DNA of 64,000 nt from NCBI GenBank assembly GCA_963855995.1, contig OY979718.1:2751501-2815500 (forward strand), written 5' to 3'. A model generated the notes under the pieces. It did not search any database. It saw only the letters and a program-made list of their open reading frames with translations, and was not told the DNA's origin. Position 1 is the first letter of the stretch; every line of letters starts with the position of its first letter. The stretch is from Muricea muricata (lineage: Eukaryota; Cnidaria; Anthozoa; Malacalcyonacea; Plexauridae). The position numbers and the translations under genes were made by a program. Positions 22,212-33,387 of this stretch are shown here, piece after piece.

Positions 22212-22757
22212 TTAGTCTAAGGGATTTAGGTAGGCGTAGCCGTGTTTTATTGAGTGGAGGTGTCTTTGTAGGTCTTTAAATGACCTGTCGCAGTGGTGTA
22301 CCTTATTTTGTATTGTTAACTCAAAGTATTTAGCTTGTCTCTGTCTGATGGACTCCTTATTTGACTCATAGTATTTAGCATTTTTCTGTCTAATGTGCTC
22401 CCTATTTATGACATAGTAGTTAGCATCATACTCTTTTTTGCTAAGTTCAGCAGCAGGTGAATATGTATTCAAGTCAGTGTCTAGTGCTTTGCACCATTCC
22501 CTCTCAAACCCTCTGATAGTCTTTTTGCCGCACGTCAACACCAGTGGGAGCACTTCCCAGTTGTCTAAGCCTACATCGCGCATCCTAGTATAGAGCCTAC
22601 TACCCCTAAGCCTCTATAAGGTACTGTCTCTCCTATGAGCCCACAACCAGAACTTTAATGACCCTGATGTGCTACCAACGTATATGTCAGTTGTTTCGTA
22701 TGGTTTGTCGGTACGCTTCAAAAGGTATACGACCCTTTGTTTAATTTCACTCACCAT
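22212..22757 (-). pseudogene. GIY-YIG nuclease of the Polinton region, one in-frame stop
   Basis: ATG 22757 opens a frame with VVYLLKRT and then DIYVGSTSGSLKFWLWAHRR, which are the YxL...YVGST and helix motifs of GIY-YIG endonucleases. A TAG follows about 48 codons in; the same frame then continues open to 22212 with WEVLPLVLTC and a His/Cys-containing tail (KVHHCDRSFKDLQRHLHSIKH) that looks like a zinc finger. Repeats of IRQKNAKYYESNKESIRQRQ fill the middle. GIY-YIG domains are known passengers of such elements. The single stop means a recent loss or read-through. Confidence 0.65.
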
Positions 22758-22907
22758 TATACTTTTGAACTCATAACCGTTAGGTTATGTGTTCTTACTC
22801 GATTCCAACTATCGGATTGCCACATAAGCTAAGTTCATTAGACAACCCCTTTCTGCTAGCTTTTGGGTATTGATAACTACGTTGTAGAGTGTTGGGTCTT
22901 TTGTCCG

Positions 22908-25508
22908 TCAATGACCAGGCGCCAAGGTCCTGTGTTCAGGGTCGTTTAGTATGACAACACGCTTATTATCTGCGCTAGTCAGAGCTACTTTGGTTATGTA
23001 TTCGGTGGTCACATCGTGTTTTCGTGATCGTAAGTTACTGAATTTAGTATAGTACGTTGTACCATCATTGAGACATTTTTCATAATGATCAACCGTTAGG
23101 GACCCCTTTACGACAGACTCCTTTACGCCCTTGCACTTCCTAGCACCTGTTCCAACGTAACTGCTTACATCACATTTACCGTCACAGAGCTCCTTACCGC
23201 ACAACCCATTATAACTCTCTAACTCATATGCGTACTGCTTTGCACTCAAACATACAACCTTCGTTATGTTCCTACCACAGGTCTCGTCCTTCATTAAACC
23301 TGGCACTTTCTTGTTCATTATCGGACGGTAGCCCCGCAGGATGATCCTCTGGGTACGCAGACGTATCGAACATCGTGGGGACGTCCGCATGGATATCCTC
23401 GTACACGTCATCCGTTTTGATTTCATAGATGAACGAGTCTGTGTCCGTATAACCAAACTCCGCTTTACCTCCATATTTTAGGATCATATAGTCATAGTGC
23501 CACTTGTACATCGGTAGTTTCGCACGGTCCAAGACGGTAACGCTGTGATGGATGGGTTTGTTTAACCTGATAGCAGACCTAGGAATCCTTACCGAGACCT
23601 GTTGTGAGTTACCGAAGATCACATTCTTAGGTCTCATAATTTGGTCTTGCAATACGTTTTAGAAGTTTCTCCCTGTCGCCAGCGTCATTGTCGTTAAGTA
23701 TTTCGACGGTAGACCTGTTTCTGATATTTTCCAAAAGTTTGCCGTTGGCAGCGAGTTTAAAAATGTCCTTTTCGAAGTCGATGAACGGTTTCATATATGC
23801 TTTCTCCGTGTACAAAACAGCCTCGTGTATCTTCCTCAAAACCAACCCGTGTAACCACAGAAACCACACCTCTCGAGCTCAACGATGAGTCAAACGCTTC
23901 CTTAGGTGGTGGTGATGTCTCATCAAACCTAGAAAAACTGTCCATATACTCGTACGGGTAATGTTGTTTGCTTCTGAGTACCTCTTGTTGCTCCTTGGTA
24001 AAACACTCACCCTTGTGCCTAAAGTCAGTGATGGTCCCAGCGCAAGGTATGATAGCGACTTACCTAGGAACCTAAACGTGTCCTTAAACTCTAACTTAAC
24101 GTACACATTTTTATTATTAAGGACGTGCTTGCTAAATGACATGCACTTCCCCTCGTTCTGCGGGATACACTCAACGCCATTCTCCGTCTCGGCAAGCAGT
24201 TTCACAAACATATGTGAGTCGTAACCGGACATATTGTGCGCAAACACTGGTATAACGAATGGCCTCTGTTTTAATTTCAGGTTACACTCCGAATGAAGTG
24301 CGCCCCTGTATCTGCCCGTGAAATGACAGTGGTCGCGGACCTTGCGCCTCGTCTCGCTGTTATTGACAAACCCTTCTTTGCAGACATAACACACAGCTGC
24401 ACGATCGTAACTCGCCCTTGCGTCATCGTCAAATACCATTTTTACAGGCTCCTTAAACCTCTCGTATACCTTCTTTGCCATCCCCTCTAGTTTTTCAACA
24501 AGGATTTTACTCACGTCATCATCCTCACTACCTAATATCCCTACAGGATCTATCTTAACGGAGTCATCATCTATCCGTAGAACCGGGAAAATGTAAAATG
24601 CAGCCATCCTATGACGTTGATATAATTTGGTATTACCCCGCGTCTCGTTATTGGGTATCAAAATGGACTCTTCTCTTGGGTACCAAAGTAGTTAAGACAA
24701 TAGTCACAAATGAATACACCACAACCCTTATGATGGTTTTTAACCTGACTTGAAACTAAACCACGTAGACTTACTATCGGGTTATGATGTCATTTTGTCC
24801 CATCCTCGTTCTTGTAAAAAAATATACGATAAACCCTCTCATGTCTTACAGTAAGAAACATACAAGGGGATGATACGTACCTTTTCGACCTCCTCGCCCT
24901 TCTTGTTGAGCTCTGTGAAGGCCTCACGTCCATACACCGCTAACGAAAAGTTATTATTTTTTTCTCTTAAAGGTCCTTTCACAACACGGGATAGGAAACT
25001 CTACCCCTTCTAGATTAAGCTCGTGAAAATGTGGTTTTAGATCCTAATATAATTCGGGTTACCGTTCTCCTTGTCATCTATTGGATACATTAGTCTCAGA
25101 ATAGACCACGCAAGACAAAGATCATCCTTCCTTACCTAGTCTTGAGACCCTTTGGATGTGGAAGGTATGATGAACCTCTAAGAGTCCTGTTCCTGGATAA
25201 CTTAATATGTAGACCCTTTTAACCTCCACCCACTACCATTTTTTAAATACTTAACGAACGCCTCTATCATCATCTTTGCACTCATAGTATCATCGTACAT
25301 TGACTCTAAATCTGTAACCCTGTAAACCGGTACTTGTAAGGTACTAAAATAAGCCACATCCGTTTGTTCGATCTCACCCGTCGCCACGTTGACCCTATCC
25401 ATAACACAACTAAGGGTTAACATAACCTTGTGTCCAATTTTCGACGTCAAAGTTCATTACGATGTTACTCAAAAGACGCCCCGCGGGCATGACATCGTAA
25501 CCATTCAT
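22908..25508 (-). pseudogene. Protein-primed type B DNA polymerase (Polinton PolB), broken
   Basis: Pieces read in order on the minus strand: N-terminus from about 25508 with TDVAYFSTLQVPVYRVTDLE (25450-25202); the FSLAVYGREAF region near 24930; an intact 260-codon block 24661-23879 with CYVCKEGFVN, DHCHFTGRYRGALHSECNL and VFAHNMSGYDSHMFVKLL (exonuclease/terminal-protein part); a weakened motif B area (KLLENIRNRSTVEI, about 23720); motif C YTDTDSFIYE (about 23440); and the C-terminal region to 22908. Several frameshifts and stops separate the pieces, so it is dead. Motif C is still exact. A copy of about 84 bases of this gene lies inverted at 28169-28252. Confidence 0.85.
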
Positions 25509-25595
25509 ATTTATTTATCCTATAAAACCACCTTTTAGTCTCATCGATTCAAAAATAGCGTATCCGTTTGAGATACGCTACTACACACGTCACGT

Positions 25596-25796
25596 TTAGC
25601 AGTAACAGAAACTTCGTTCCCCGGTATGAATCACACTCATACCTCCATGAAAAAAGGCAGCCTGAGACCCTCGTTTCACTTTTATGAAACCATCACTCCA
25701 GGGCATATCAATACATATACACCGTCCTACTAGCTGTTTGTACGTCTCAATGGTCTCATATACCCTTTTATGACACTTTTTGCAATGAAATACCAT
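25596..25796 (-). CDS. Small zinc-ribbon-like ORF upstream of PolB
   Basis: 66 codons from ATG 25796: CKKCHKRVYETIETYKQL begins with a CxxC pair and the end reads SFCYC, with C-x-C in between. A metal-binding mini-protein is possible. It lies between polymerase and the Tc1 insertion and may be the terminal gene of the element. Not recognised. Confidence 0.35.
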   Translation of the reverse strand: MVFHCKKCHKRVYETIETYKQLVGRCICIDMPWSDGFIKVKRGSQAAFFHGGMSVIHTGERSFCYC

Positions 25797-26247
25797 TTCT
25801 TACTTATCTCTCTAAAACCACTCTCGAGCCCCATCGATTCGTCGCGCGTTCTTTTTTGCATAAATATGTTATACAAGTATGTTATATAAGTATGTTGTGT
25901 AAGTATGTGTTTAAATTTTCTTCTACTTGTTTTTGTAAATATGTTGTGTAAATAAATTGATCTTTGGTTTTGGTTACGCGATTAATTCTTTTTAGAAGTG
26001 AATTTTCATTAATTAACTACACCCTGTTAATAATTATTATGCAAATGGAAAACTTATCGATATCTCCAATAGCATTGACGCCATAAAAATAAGAATAAAA
26101 CAACATGAGCTTTACATAATGGTTTAAGTTTATAGGAAGTGTAATGGAGCAAGAACAGTTAACTCCAAAGTAATTGATTCTTTTGCATAAAACTCTCCTC
26201 ATTAATGTAAATAATCATTAAGCAACCCTTATAATTATTAAGCTACC

Positions 26248-26981
26248 CATAGGCGTACGAGGCCGAAGGAGGGGGGGGGGCTGGGGAGCTGTAGCCCCCC
26301 CCCCCCCAGCTTAGTCTGAAATATTAATCGGTCGGGCAATTTGTACTTGAGCGTCGGGCAATCGGGCAATCTTCCTGTTTGCCTAAAATCAATTTGTTCT
26401 TTCATGCATCTAACAAATATTATGAACAGAAAAATCGTGAAATATTAATAAATATTCGAACATGGCTAGATGAATAATATGCATGCGTAAAGGTGACAAA
26501 AAATAATTAAAATAAACATGTTTTTCCGATGTCATTGCGTTAAAATAAACATGCTTTTCCGTCAAACATTGTTCAATGTTGGTGCAGATATTCCGAAACT
26601 TTTTGTCTGATAACCCTGTTTCACACGGACTTCGTACTGTCCTGCCAGTCTTCTACAAAACAAGTTCTATCTTGGCAACCATCCCAGCTACGTCATGTTC
26701 GGCAGAGAGATCTTTCAGTGGGTTGCGAAGAGTGAAGACGTACCTTCGTTCCACAATGGGTCAAGAACGTCTAAGTAGCGTATTTCTCTTAATATAATAA
26801 ACAGGACAAAATTCCTCACCCTCTTCATGCACAAAATCTCACCCCACAACGCAAGATTAGTTTTCAAAATTTTCCGAGGGGAGCCTCTGGATTTCCCTAA
26901 ATATGCTCGCGCCATCGGCGCTCGTCGGGCAGACTGACGTCCGCCCCCCCCCCCTAAAATTTACAAGCCCGTACGCCTATG
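26248..26981 (+). mobile_element. hAT element remnant with 8-bp target duplication
   Basis: Ends CATAGGCGTACG / CGTACGCCTATG are inverted. The flanks AAGCTACC (26240-26247) and AAGCTACT (26982-26989) are a near-perfect 8-bp duplication. Inside, 26576-26797 encodes the hAT C-terminal dimerisation region (ATSCSAERSFSGLRRVKTYL, RSTMGQERLSSVFLL). The rest of the transposase is gone. G and C homopolymers lie near both ends. Confidence 0.85.
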
Positions 26982-28168
26982 AAGCTACTCTTATAAAAAC
27001 CAGCGAAAATCTCACTCAGTCTGTTAAAAGTTACCATTATGGGACGTAAACAGATCTAAAACCTGAGGAGAAGCAAAGAATAGTAGAATTGTTAAGCCAC
27101 AGCAAAACCAGTTTGGATATTTAAGTTAATTCATCGAGATAAGTTAATTCATCGAGATCATCGCACGGTCAAAAGATTTATGGAAAATAGCAATAAAGTG
27201 AGGGGGGAGGGCAGGTAAAGGAAAGTTCCGAAAGATTTCTCGTAGGAAATCAGCTCAGTAAAGAAAACGGTATCAAAAAATCCTCATTCAACAAGTGCCA
27301 AGATATTTCATGAAGCTGGAGTCCCATCAAGATCCAGAGCTGGATTCGGACGGTTCAAGATCTTAAGAAGCATGCATTGGAAAAGTTACAAAGCCAACTA
27401 TTAAACCACTATTGAAACAAAGACATAAGCTGGCACGCTTGGACTGGGCTAAGTGAGGCATGAAAACCAATTTCGAAAATGTTTTGTTCACTGACGAGTC
27501 TCGGGCAAATCTGGATGGTCCAGATGGTTGGATGAGTGCCTGGCTGCTCAATGGTACAACGTCACAGAGCAAGATCAGGCAGCAACAAGGCGGTGGAGGT
27601 GTAATGATTTGGGCGGGAATCATTATCAAATTGTGGACCCTTTTCGTGTGTCCAATGGGGTTAAGATGTGTGCTAAATCATATGTCGACTTCCTAAAAAG
27701 AATTTCCTTCCTTGGTATGAGAAACAACCACTAGCATTAAAGCGGAAGATGATCTTCATGCACGACAATGCCCCTTCCCACACAGCTTATTACACTCGAG
27801 AAGCGTTAACCTAATTTGGGTTTAAGGAAGCACGTTTCATGCTGTGGCCAGCATGCTCACCCGATCTTATCCCCATCGAGAACTTCTGATCAATACTAAA
27901 GCGCAAAATATACTAAGATGGCAATACTCATCTAAGAATTGCGTTTGGGAAAAAATTCAAAGCTGCGCAGCTGCTGTCGACACCATCAAAACATTAACAA
28001 ATTGAACAATAGACTTATTAAAGTCATGGATGCAAAAGGGGGTTACCTTCATTATTAACCATTAGAACTAGTATGTCTATGCAAGAGAAAGATTTGATTT
28101 TAATTTGACTGTTATTGAAATATATGTTGTCTGGATTTTTAGTTCATCTGAGGTAAACTGTCCACAAA

Positions 28169-28252
28169 TAATAACTTTTCGTTAGCGGTGTATGGACGTG
28201 AGGCCTTCACAGAGCTCAACAAGAAGGGCGAGGAGGTCGAAAAGGTACGTAT
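28169..28252 (+). repeat. Inverted exact copy of a PolB fragment inside the Tc1 element
   Basis: From AATAATAACTTTTCGTTAGC to AAAAGGTACGTA this is the exact reverse complement of about 24881-24965 in the polymerase pseudogene. It lies between the transposase end and the right terminal repeat of the Tc1 element. Confidence 0.85.
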
Positions 28253-28529
28253 ATGTTATCAGTGCCTAGTGTACGGTTTTAAAAAGTTTAGATTAAATAA
28301 TGAACGGCTTTTCATATTTATTGCATAATAGTTATTTTCGTAAATTTTGAGTGTAAAGGGAAAAATACTCAATAAAATTAAAATTATACTGTCAATTAAC
28401 TCCAAAATTTCTGAAAATTCCAAGAATTCGATAAATTCTATGTTGTTATAGTCTCATTGTCATAGTTTCAATGCTTTTTGAGATATCGCAGATATTGGCA
28501 TTTGCATAATAATTATTAACACGGTGTAT

Positions 28530-29159
28530 TTTTTATGAAAATTTTTTTAAAACTTGTTTTCTAAACTTGTTTTTAAAACTTGTTTTTAAAATTGCTGACG
28601 CGGCGGGATTTTTTGCTGACGTGGTTAGCGAGACAGAGATAGCGACAAGCGAGAGCGTGAAATAAATACATATATTATTGTGAATTGTGGTGAAGTTCAG
28701 CCGTTCACTGTTATAGGGCATTCCAAACCCGAATTCAAAAGTTTCTCTAACAGGGCAATGGCCCATTATCACGCTAATCACGCACGGTCTGGACACTTGA
28801 GTTGTATTTGGAATAAATTATAAGAAAAGGCGGGAAGCGACGAATGAAATGTTATTCTAAACGATATCTCCTTTGACGGGCGAGCTTTAGTTCGGTACAT
28901 ACAAGCGGTCGAGGGACTTCATTTTACAAATTGCACAGCAAAAAATGCAAAGAAACTGCATGAAAAGGTTTTTATTCTTGTTATAATTGCTTGTTATCAA
29001 AGTTTATATGACAAAATTTATTAAAAATCATTATAACGTTTAATACATGCGCACTGAAATTCAAGAAAAGTTGACGAACCAAGATTTCATTGTTCAATTA
29101 TTACGGTACATGTTCAATTGCACGAGTGTTTCGATACTTTCAGTTTCATTTCCAATGCA
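28530..29159. other. Non-coding stretch between Tc1 element and gene
   Basis: Begins with three imperfect AAACTTGTTTTT units (28548-28590). No gene is visible. On the minus strand, AATAAA at about 29020-29015 could be the poly(A) signal of the gene at 29160-29699. Confidence 0.4.
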
Positions 29160-29699
29160 TTAGCATCCTTCGACGATTTGTAGTAGTTTTTTTGCTTTGA
29201 TTTCATCACAAGTTATGGCACGATTCGAATCGGCATCGAGCTTCCAGAACAAGATTCTCTCCAAATCTGGACGCTGAATAATGTTGGTGAATTCCTCACG
29301 AGTAATTTTTCCGTCGCGCATACCCTTGGCAATGTTGAACGTTGGTATCGAGTTTCTTTTGGCGAAGGAGCTATCGTTTGCGAGCGATCTTAGAAGGCGT
29401 TCCACAGCACGTTTTTTCTTCCCACTGTTTCCATGTCTACCATTTCTGCCACCTCTTCCAAAAAAGAAGGCTTTTCCACCCCTTCCACCCCTACCGGGAG
29501 TTGCACCGTTCCCGCCGTTTCCCCCGTGCCCACCATTGGCAAACAGGAACCCGTGTCCACCGTGCCCGCCATTTCCTCCCCTGGAGTTCGGCCCCCGTCC
29601 GTGTCCACCGTGTCCGCCATTTCCACCTCTACCGCAGGAGAAGCACAAGATAAGAAAGCTTGAAAGCACCGTCACGAATAGTACATAGTTATATTTCAT
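29160..29699 (-). CDS. Secreted glycine/histidine-rich EF-hand preproprotein
   Basis: Single exon, 179 aa from ATG 29699. Residues 1-21 are a signal peptide (VLFVTVLSSFLILCFS) and C22 follows, as in the block A/A' genes. Residues 23-92 are GGN/GGH/GRGG repeats interrupted by FLFANGG and AFFFGRGG. KKKR (94-97) is a convertase-like site at the same relative place as GRKR in the other genes. The C-terminal part has a degenerate first EF-hand (MRDGKITREEF, lacking the early Asp residues) and a canonical second loop D155-E166 (DADSNRAITCDE). C164 at loop position 10 and terminal C179 match C104 and C120 of the gene at 9675. Same family, older divergence. Extracellular and Ca2+-binding is likely; role unknown. 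Confidence 0.82.
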   Translation of the reverse strand: MKYNYVLFVTVLSSFLILCFSCGRGGNGGHGGHGRGPNSRGGNGGHGGHGFLFANGGHGGNGGNGATPGRGGRGGKAFFFGRGGRNGRHGNSGKKKRAVERLLRSLANDSSFAKRNSIPTFNIAKGMRDGKITREEFTNIIQRPDLERILFWKLDADSNRAITCDEIKAKKLLQIVEGC

Positions 29700-31839
29700 T
29701 TTCTACTTCGGCGTCTTTTAGTTTTTACCTGTTTTGGCGTAGCTGCTTTCGATCTCGCATCCAAGATCAATGAACGCCCGATTGTGAAGTATCGTTATTT
29801 TAGATTCTTCTCACATTCTCGGCTGACGTAGAATGCTCGTTTTCAGTTCTAATTGGTTGATGGACGATATGTTACGTATGTTAATTGAGGAAATATATAT
29901 TAGTACGAATGGTTGTACAAGATTGGTAACGAAGATGTATCAACCTTGTAAAACGCTAACGGTGGCTTGTGCACAGACGAAATGTAATGAGCGGCTGTTT
30001 ATGAAATAAACTGTTCGTTAACCGCGTTAACACTGCCCGATTCGCAATCGTAGCGACATCAAAATTCCCCATGCGAAAAACACCTAGTACGTACTTAAAA
30101 TAATTAGCACTCGGCAAGATTAGATAAAAACTTTAAATAAGAAAGTTTTTTGAACACAGAAAAGTTTGGCATATGTCCAGTCAAGTTAATATCGTAAAAT
30201 CCGGTATAATGTAAACGCCCCCTAATTATTATATATTAACTCAAAATCGAGCTTGTAAATAGCTTTTAAATCCCGCCTCGATTTTAAGCTTATTGTACCT
30301 TGAAATCAAGGCGGGGTTTGAAAGGTATTAAAAAAAGAAATTTTTATTCCCTGAGAACGATACTATTTGCACATGCCTGCATGGCAAGCTTTTTAAGAAT
30401 TTTTCGTCTCTTCTATCGTTTTCACGCACCATGTATAAAATCGAAGAGATATCTTAAATATATCAAAAGCTTTAACTTCGGTCGTGAATTGAGCCGTGTC
30501 TATAACCCAATTTCTTTGTTGTTTAATTAGCAAATTTTTGTGTTCAGACGTCTACTCTTGTTAAATTAGGGTACTATATCTAACCCAATTCTTTGCTTCC
30601 GCCATAAATCTGATATTTCTCAAAAAGGAAATTTTGAAATCACTGCAAATTAGACCAACGAACATTGCGACGTTTAAAAATGTTGAAATTACGTTGTCAA
30701 CCTCATCCTCCATAACTCAACGTTAAATCGACGTTAAAACATCGTCGAGATTTCAAGTCAAATCAACGTCGTATAATGAATAATCAACCATGAATAGACA
30801 TATCAGCATGCGGTTGGTGATATTTAACCAAAGTTTGTTAAACGACGTGGAGAGTGACATTGATCACACAACTTATCAACCCATTTCCCACTAAATTTTA
30901 ACGTTGTAACAACGTCCTATGCCCACTGGGCTGAGATCAAATAGAGAAATAATACTTAGTAAACTCTTTAGGTAAAAATTCGTTCTTTGTTAAAGTTGTA
31001 TAGACTTCCTGTTATGTCATGGTGTGCCAGAAGGCGGTCTCTTTGTGTCTCATCAGGTACTTGCATGTCACTAGATCCTCTTGATTTAGGGATAAATGAG
31101 GTTATGTATCTGTCAAGTAATCGTATAGAATTTAGAAATAGAGTTTAGAGATAATCTTATAATAAATTTTTCATTGTTGACGTATTCATTGAACTATACT
31201 TATCTCAAATACGTAAAAGAAACTTGGTTTCGTTCAAGTAGCTAGAATTTCTTACTGACAAAACAGGAAAGCGCATATACTAAACTGAATTAATATTGGC
31301 CCACCTCAAAACTATATACAAGGGTAATCACAAACATTCTTTTTACTTTGTACAATTTATACAAAATTTTTCCAAAAAGCAACCAAATGAGTGTCCTGAC
31401 TCGGACAGGGATGATATTAAACAACTTTCATCATTAGATATCCATTTCAAGTTTCTATTGATAAATTAAGAACCTTTTAACCATTTGATTAGTACGAGCG
31501 AATATTTAAGTTGCTCGATCGCTAATACCAGATTCTATTCTATACGAAAAAGTAAAGTGGTGATTTTAAGGCCAAATTTTGTACAATATGTATACATTCC
31601 AAGTGTAAATAATAGGGAACTTTAGATTTGCTGGCTCACTGGGTCAACTTACGATATTCGATCGTCTGGTTTACTAGAAAAATTAAATTGGAAATCTCTT
31701 GAAGAATGGCGAAAATACCTAAAAATCTATTTTCATTTAAAAAATCCTAAATAGCCACACCGCACCAAATTTTAAAGATGATTTTTGACCCAACAATGAA
31801 AGAGATAGTCTCTACATTCTCAGAAATAGAGAAACTGGT
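29700..31839. other. Non-coding stretch with repeat remnants
   Basis: No gene is seen. Around 30265-30325, AAATCCCGCCTCGATTT and its imperfect inverse AAATCAAGGCGGGGTTT form a hairpin. 30690-30925 contains CGTTGT/ACAACG-rich inverted pieces ending in TGCCCACTGGGC, which looks like a MITE remnant. The 76-codon plus-strand ORF at 30300 overlaps the hairpin and looks random. Confidence 0.35.
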
Positions 31840-32106
31840 CTAGAGCCACCTATGCTGAAAAAAGAATTTGGAAAGAGGTGCTTCAGTTATAATGGTGCCG
31901 TGAACAAAGAATGAGTTGAAATTTGCTCGTAAATGTTTTCGTCTATATTAAATATGTATCTGCATTTGTATTTTCTTAGTGTGCAACGTATTATCCGTAT
32001 TGTTTCTATCTTGCAAATTAGTTAATTTGTTTTAAATCACGCCCCTCATGGAACCAGCCAACTAATGGCTGATGAGGCTAGCATGACAAATTTTTGTATG
32101 TGTGTA
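31840..32106 (+). mobile_element. LINE 3' end fragment
   Basis: LKKEFGKRCFSYNGAVN corresponds to the conserved end of CR1/L2-like ORF2 proteins. It is followed by a degenerate 3' UTR with CCAGCCAACTAATGGCTGAT and a TGTATG-type tail. 5' truncated. Confidence 0.6.
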
Positions 32107-32320
32107 TTTGCGACGTCTACGTGATTCCAGTACGACTGCGAGATTTTGCCTTTGAAAATCAGCTACTGCTGTGCAAACTCGATAATGTCCTGTTTTTTAC
32201 ATAATATGTCTTTAATTAAAACAGCAGTTGATCTAAAGCGAAGACTAATACGGTTTTGTCGGAGAGAATTTAAAAAATAAAAATCTCGCAGTCGTACTCG
32301 AATCAGGTAGCCGTCGCAAA
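32107..32320. mobile_element. 214-bp MITE with about 40-bp terminal inverted repeats
   Basis: TTTGCGACGTCTACGTGATT and the inverse of its right end (TTTGCGACGGCTACCTGATT) match, and the match continues through AGTACGACTGCGAGATTT. It sits right at the tail of the LINE fragment. No coding. 32321-32950 holds nothing I can name. Confidence 0.75.
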
Positions 32321-32976
32321 TCTAAAGTGCTCTAATATACTGACTGCACAGGCGTTCTTAAATAAATCAGTTTGAAATAAATTTTGTGTGAAAATCGACG
32401 CTTGTGAATGTTAGATTAGAAGAACAGATATAATAAAAGCCTGATTTGTTTCTATATCACTTACACAACACATATACTTGTCGTAAAGAAAACATTATCC
32501 AAAGGCCTAACTAACTGAAATGTTAATAATAAATAATGGAGCATTCACTGATTCAGCATTTCAAGTATATGTGTGACCTTTTAAAACCGGCTTGACATGT
32601 CCAGCTTTGAGAGCAATGATTTTAAAGTCTAAATTAAAATGGATGTACAGGAAGCGAAAGTTGGGTTCGTTGCGGAAGGCTGCATTTGCACAATATTTCC
32701 TTGTACGGTATGATCCAAATAATATATTAAAACATATATCGTTTGCAACGGAACATCAACGAAATTAACACCTTGCACTCGCTTACAAATTCTTTTAATG
32801 AATGACTATTCCTCCATATGCGAAAGTAACACTTAATTAAAATTTAAACTAACTCTTGAGCCAAGCCTTAAACAAAAATATAAATTGGCATTAATATAAA
32901 GTCCGTACGTTGTAATGATTAATTAATTAATTAAGTGACATTGAAGTATTTTTTACAGTGCATTGCTAATCTACTG

Positions 32977-33387
32977 TCAATAAAAGTCATCTTCCAGAAA
33001 CATTTGTTGAAGGGACTTTTTTGCTTTATTTTTATTTTCGTTTTTTATCCCATTCCCAGAATCTTTTCCATCCACACAGTCCTTGCCATTTTCGCCATCT
33101 TTCCCATTTTCACCGTCTTTCCCATCTTCGCCGTTTCCTCCATTGCCACCATTGCCACCCTTCCCACCGTTGCATCCATTACCACCATTACCACCATTAC
33201 CGCCGAAGCCCCCGTCGCCACCGTCACCGCCGTTGCCACCGTTCCCACCATTCCCACCATTCCCACCACTACCACCATTGCCGCCATTACTTCCACGATT
33301 TCCGAACAGACTACTACTGCAAGAATCGCCAAAATTACACAGGAATGCCAATATCAACAGCACAAGTATAGTACGTTTGAGTATCAT
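32977..33387 (-). CDS. Secreted glycine-rich (GGN)n protein, block A'
   Basis: 136 aa from ATG 33387, the same as the 5050-5460 protein except D103 for N103 and A122 for T122. Signal peptide 1-22, C23, GGN/GGD repeats to about residue 82, acidic GxD/GEN repeats to about 108, basic KAKK at 121-124 and the short tail SLQQMFLEDDFY. The promoter side differs: A' lacks a 36-base stretch that in copy A contains a minus-strand TATAAA about 185 bases upstream of the start, so the two copies could be expressed differently. Confidence 0.8.
   Translation of the reverse strand: MILKRTILVLLILAFLCNFGDSCSSSLFGNRGSNGGNGGSGGNGGNGGNGGNGGDGGDGGFGGNGGNGGNGCNGGKGGNGGNGGNGEDGKDGENGKDGENGKDCVDGKDSGNGIKNENKNKAKKSLQQMFLEDDFY

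Larger units (their letters stand above)
15356..25508. mobile_element. Decayed Polinton/adintovirus-like element
   Basis: This region combines a chromodomain integrase remnant, a protein-primed type B DNA polymerase, a GIY-YIG nuclease, a penton-like capsid fragment and several small basic or membrane proteins. That set is characteristic of Polinton/Maverick (adintovirus-like) elements. Integrase reads inward from the left and polymerase inward from the right, as is normal. The structural genes at 15.36-18.1 kb lie outside the integrase, which implies rearrangement or a second copy. No convincing terminal inverted repeats are visible. Stops and frameshifts occur in most long genes, and Harbinger fragments interrupt the left part, so the element as it stands is not functional. 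Bases 25797-26017 carry degenerate AAGTATGTTNT tandem units and no gene; 22028-22211 also holds no gene. Confidence 0.85.
26020..28526 (+). mobile_element. Dead Tc1/mariner element, DD37E type
   Basis: Imperfect terminal inverted repeats of about 90 bases start CACCCTGTTAATAATTATTA (left) and CACCGTGTTAATAATTATTA (right, reverse complement), each flanked by TA (26018-26019 and 28527-28528). The transposase starts near 27038 (MGRKQI) and contains FTDESRANLDGPDGW and GGGGVMIWAGII (27460-27640), then MHDNAPSHTAYYTREA and CSPDLIPIEN (27760-27885). Counting from the D of HDN to the E of IEN gives 37 residues between them, including one stop codon, so the triad is DD37E. Stops and frameshifts make it inactive. 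A hAT copy (26248-26981) and a PolB fragment (28169-28252) lie inside. Confidence 0.85.

Noticed and set aside
24933..24965. TACACCGCTAACGAAAAGTT looked like a Tc1-type terminus paired with 28199
   Set aside because: The polymerase reading frame (FSLAVYGREAF) runs straight through it and matches the family there, so the shared stretch is polymerase DNA copied in inverse, not a transposon end.
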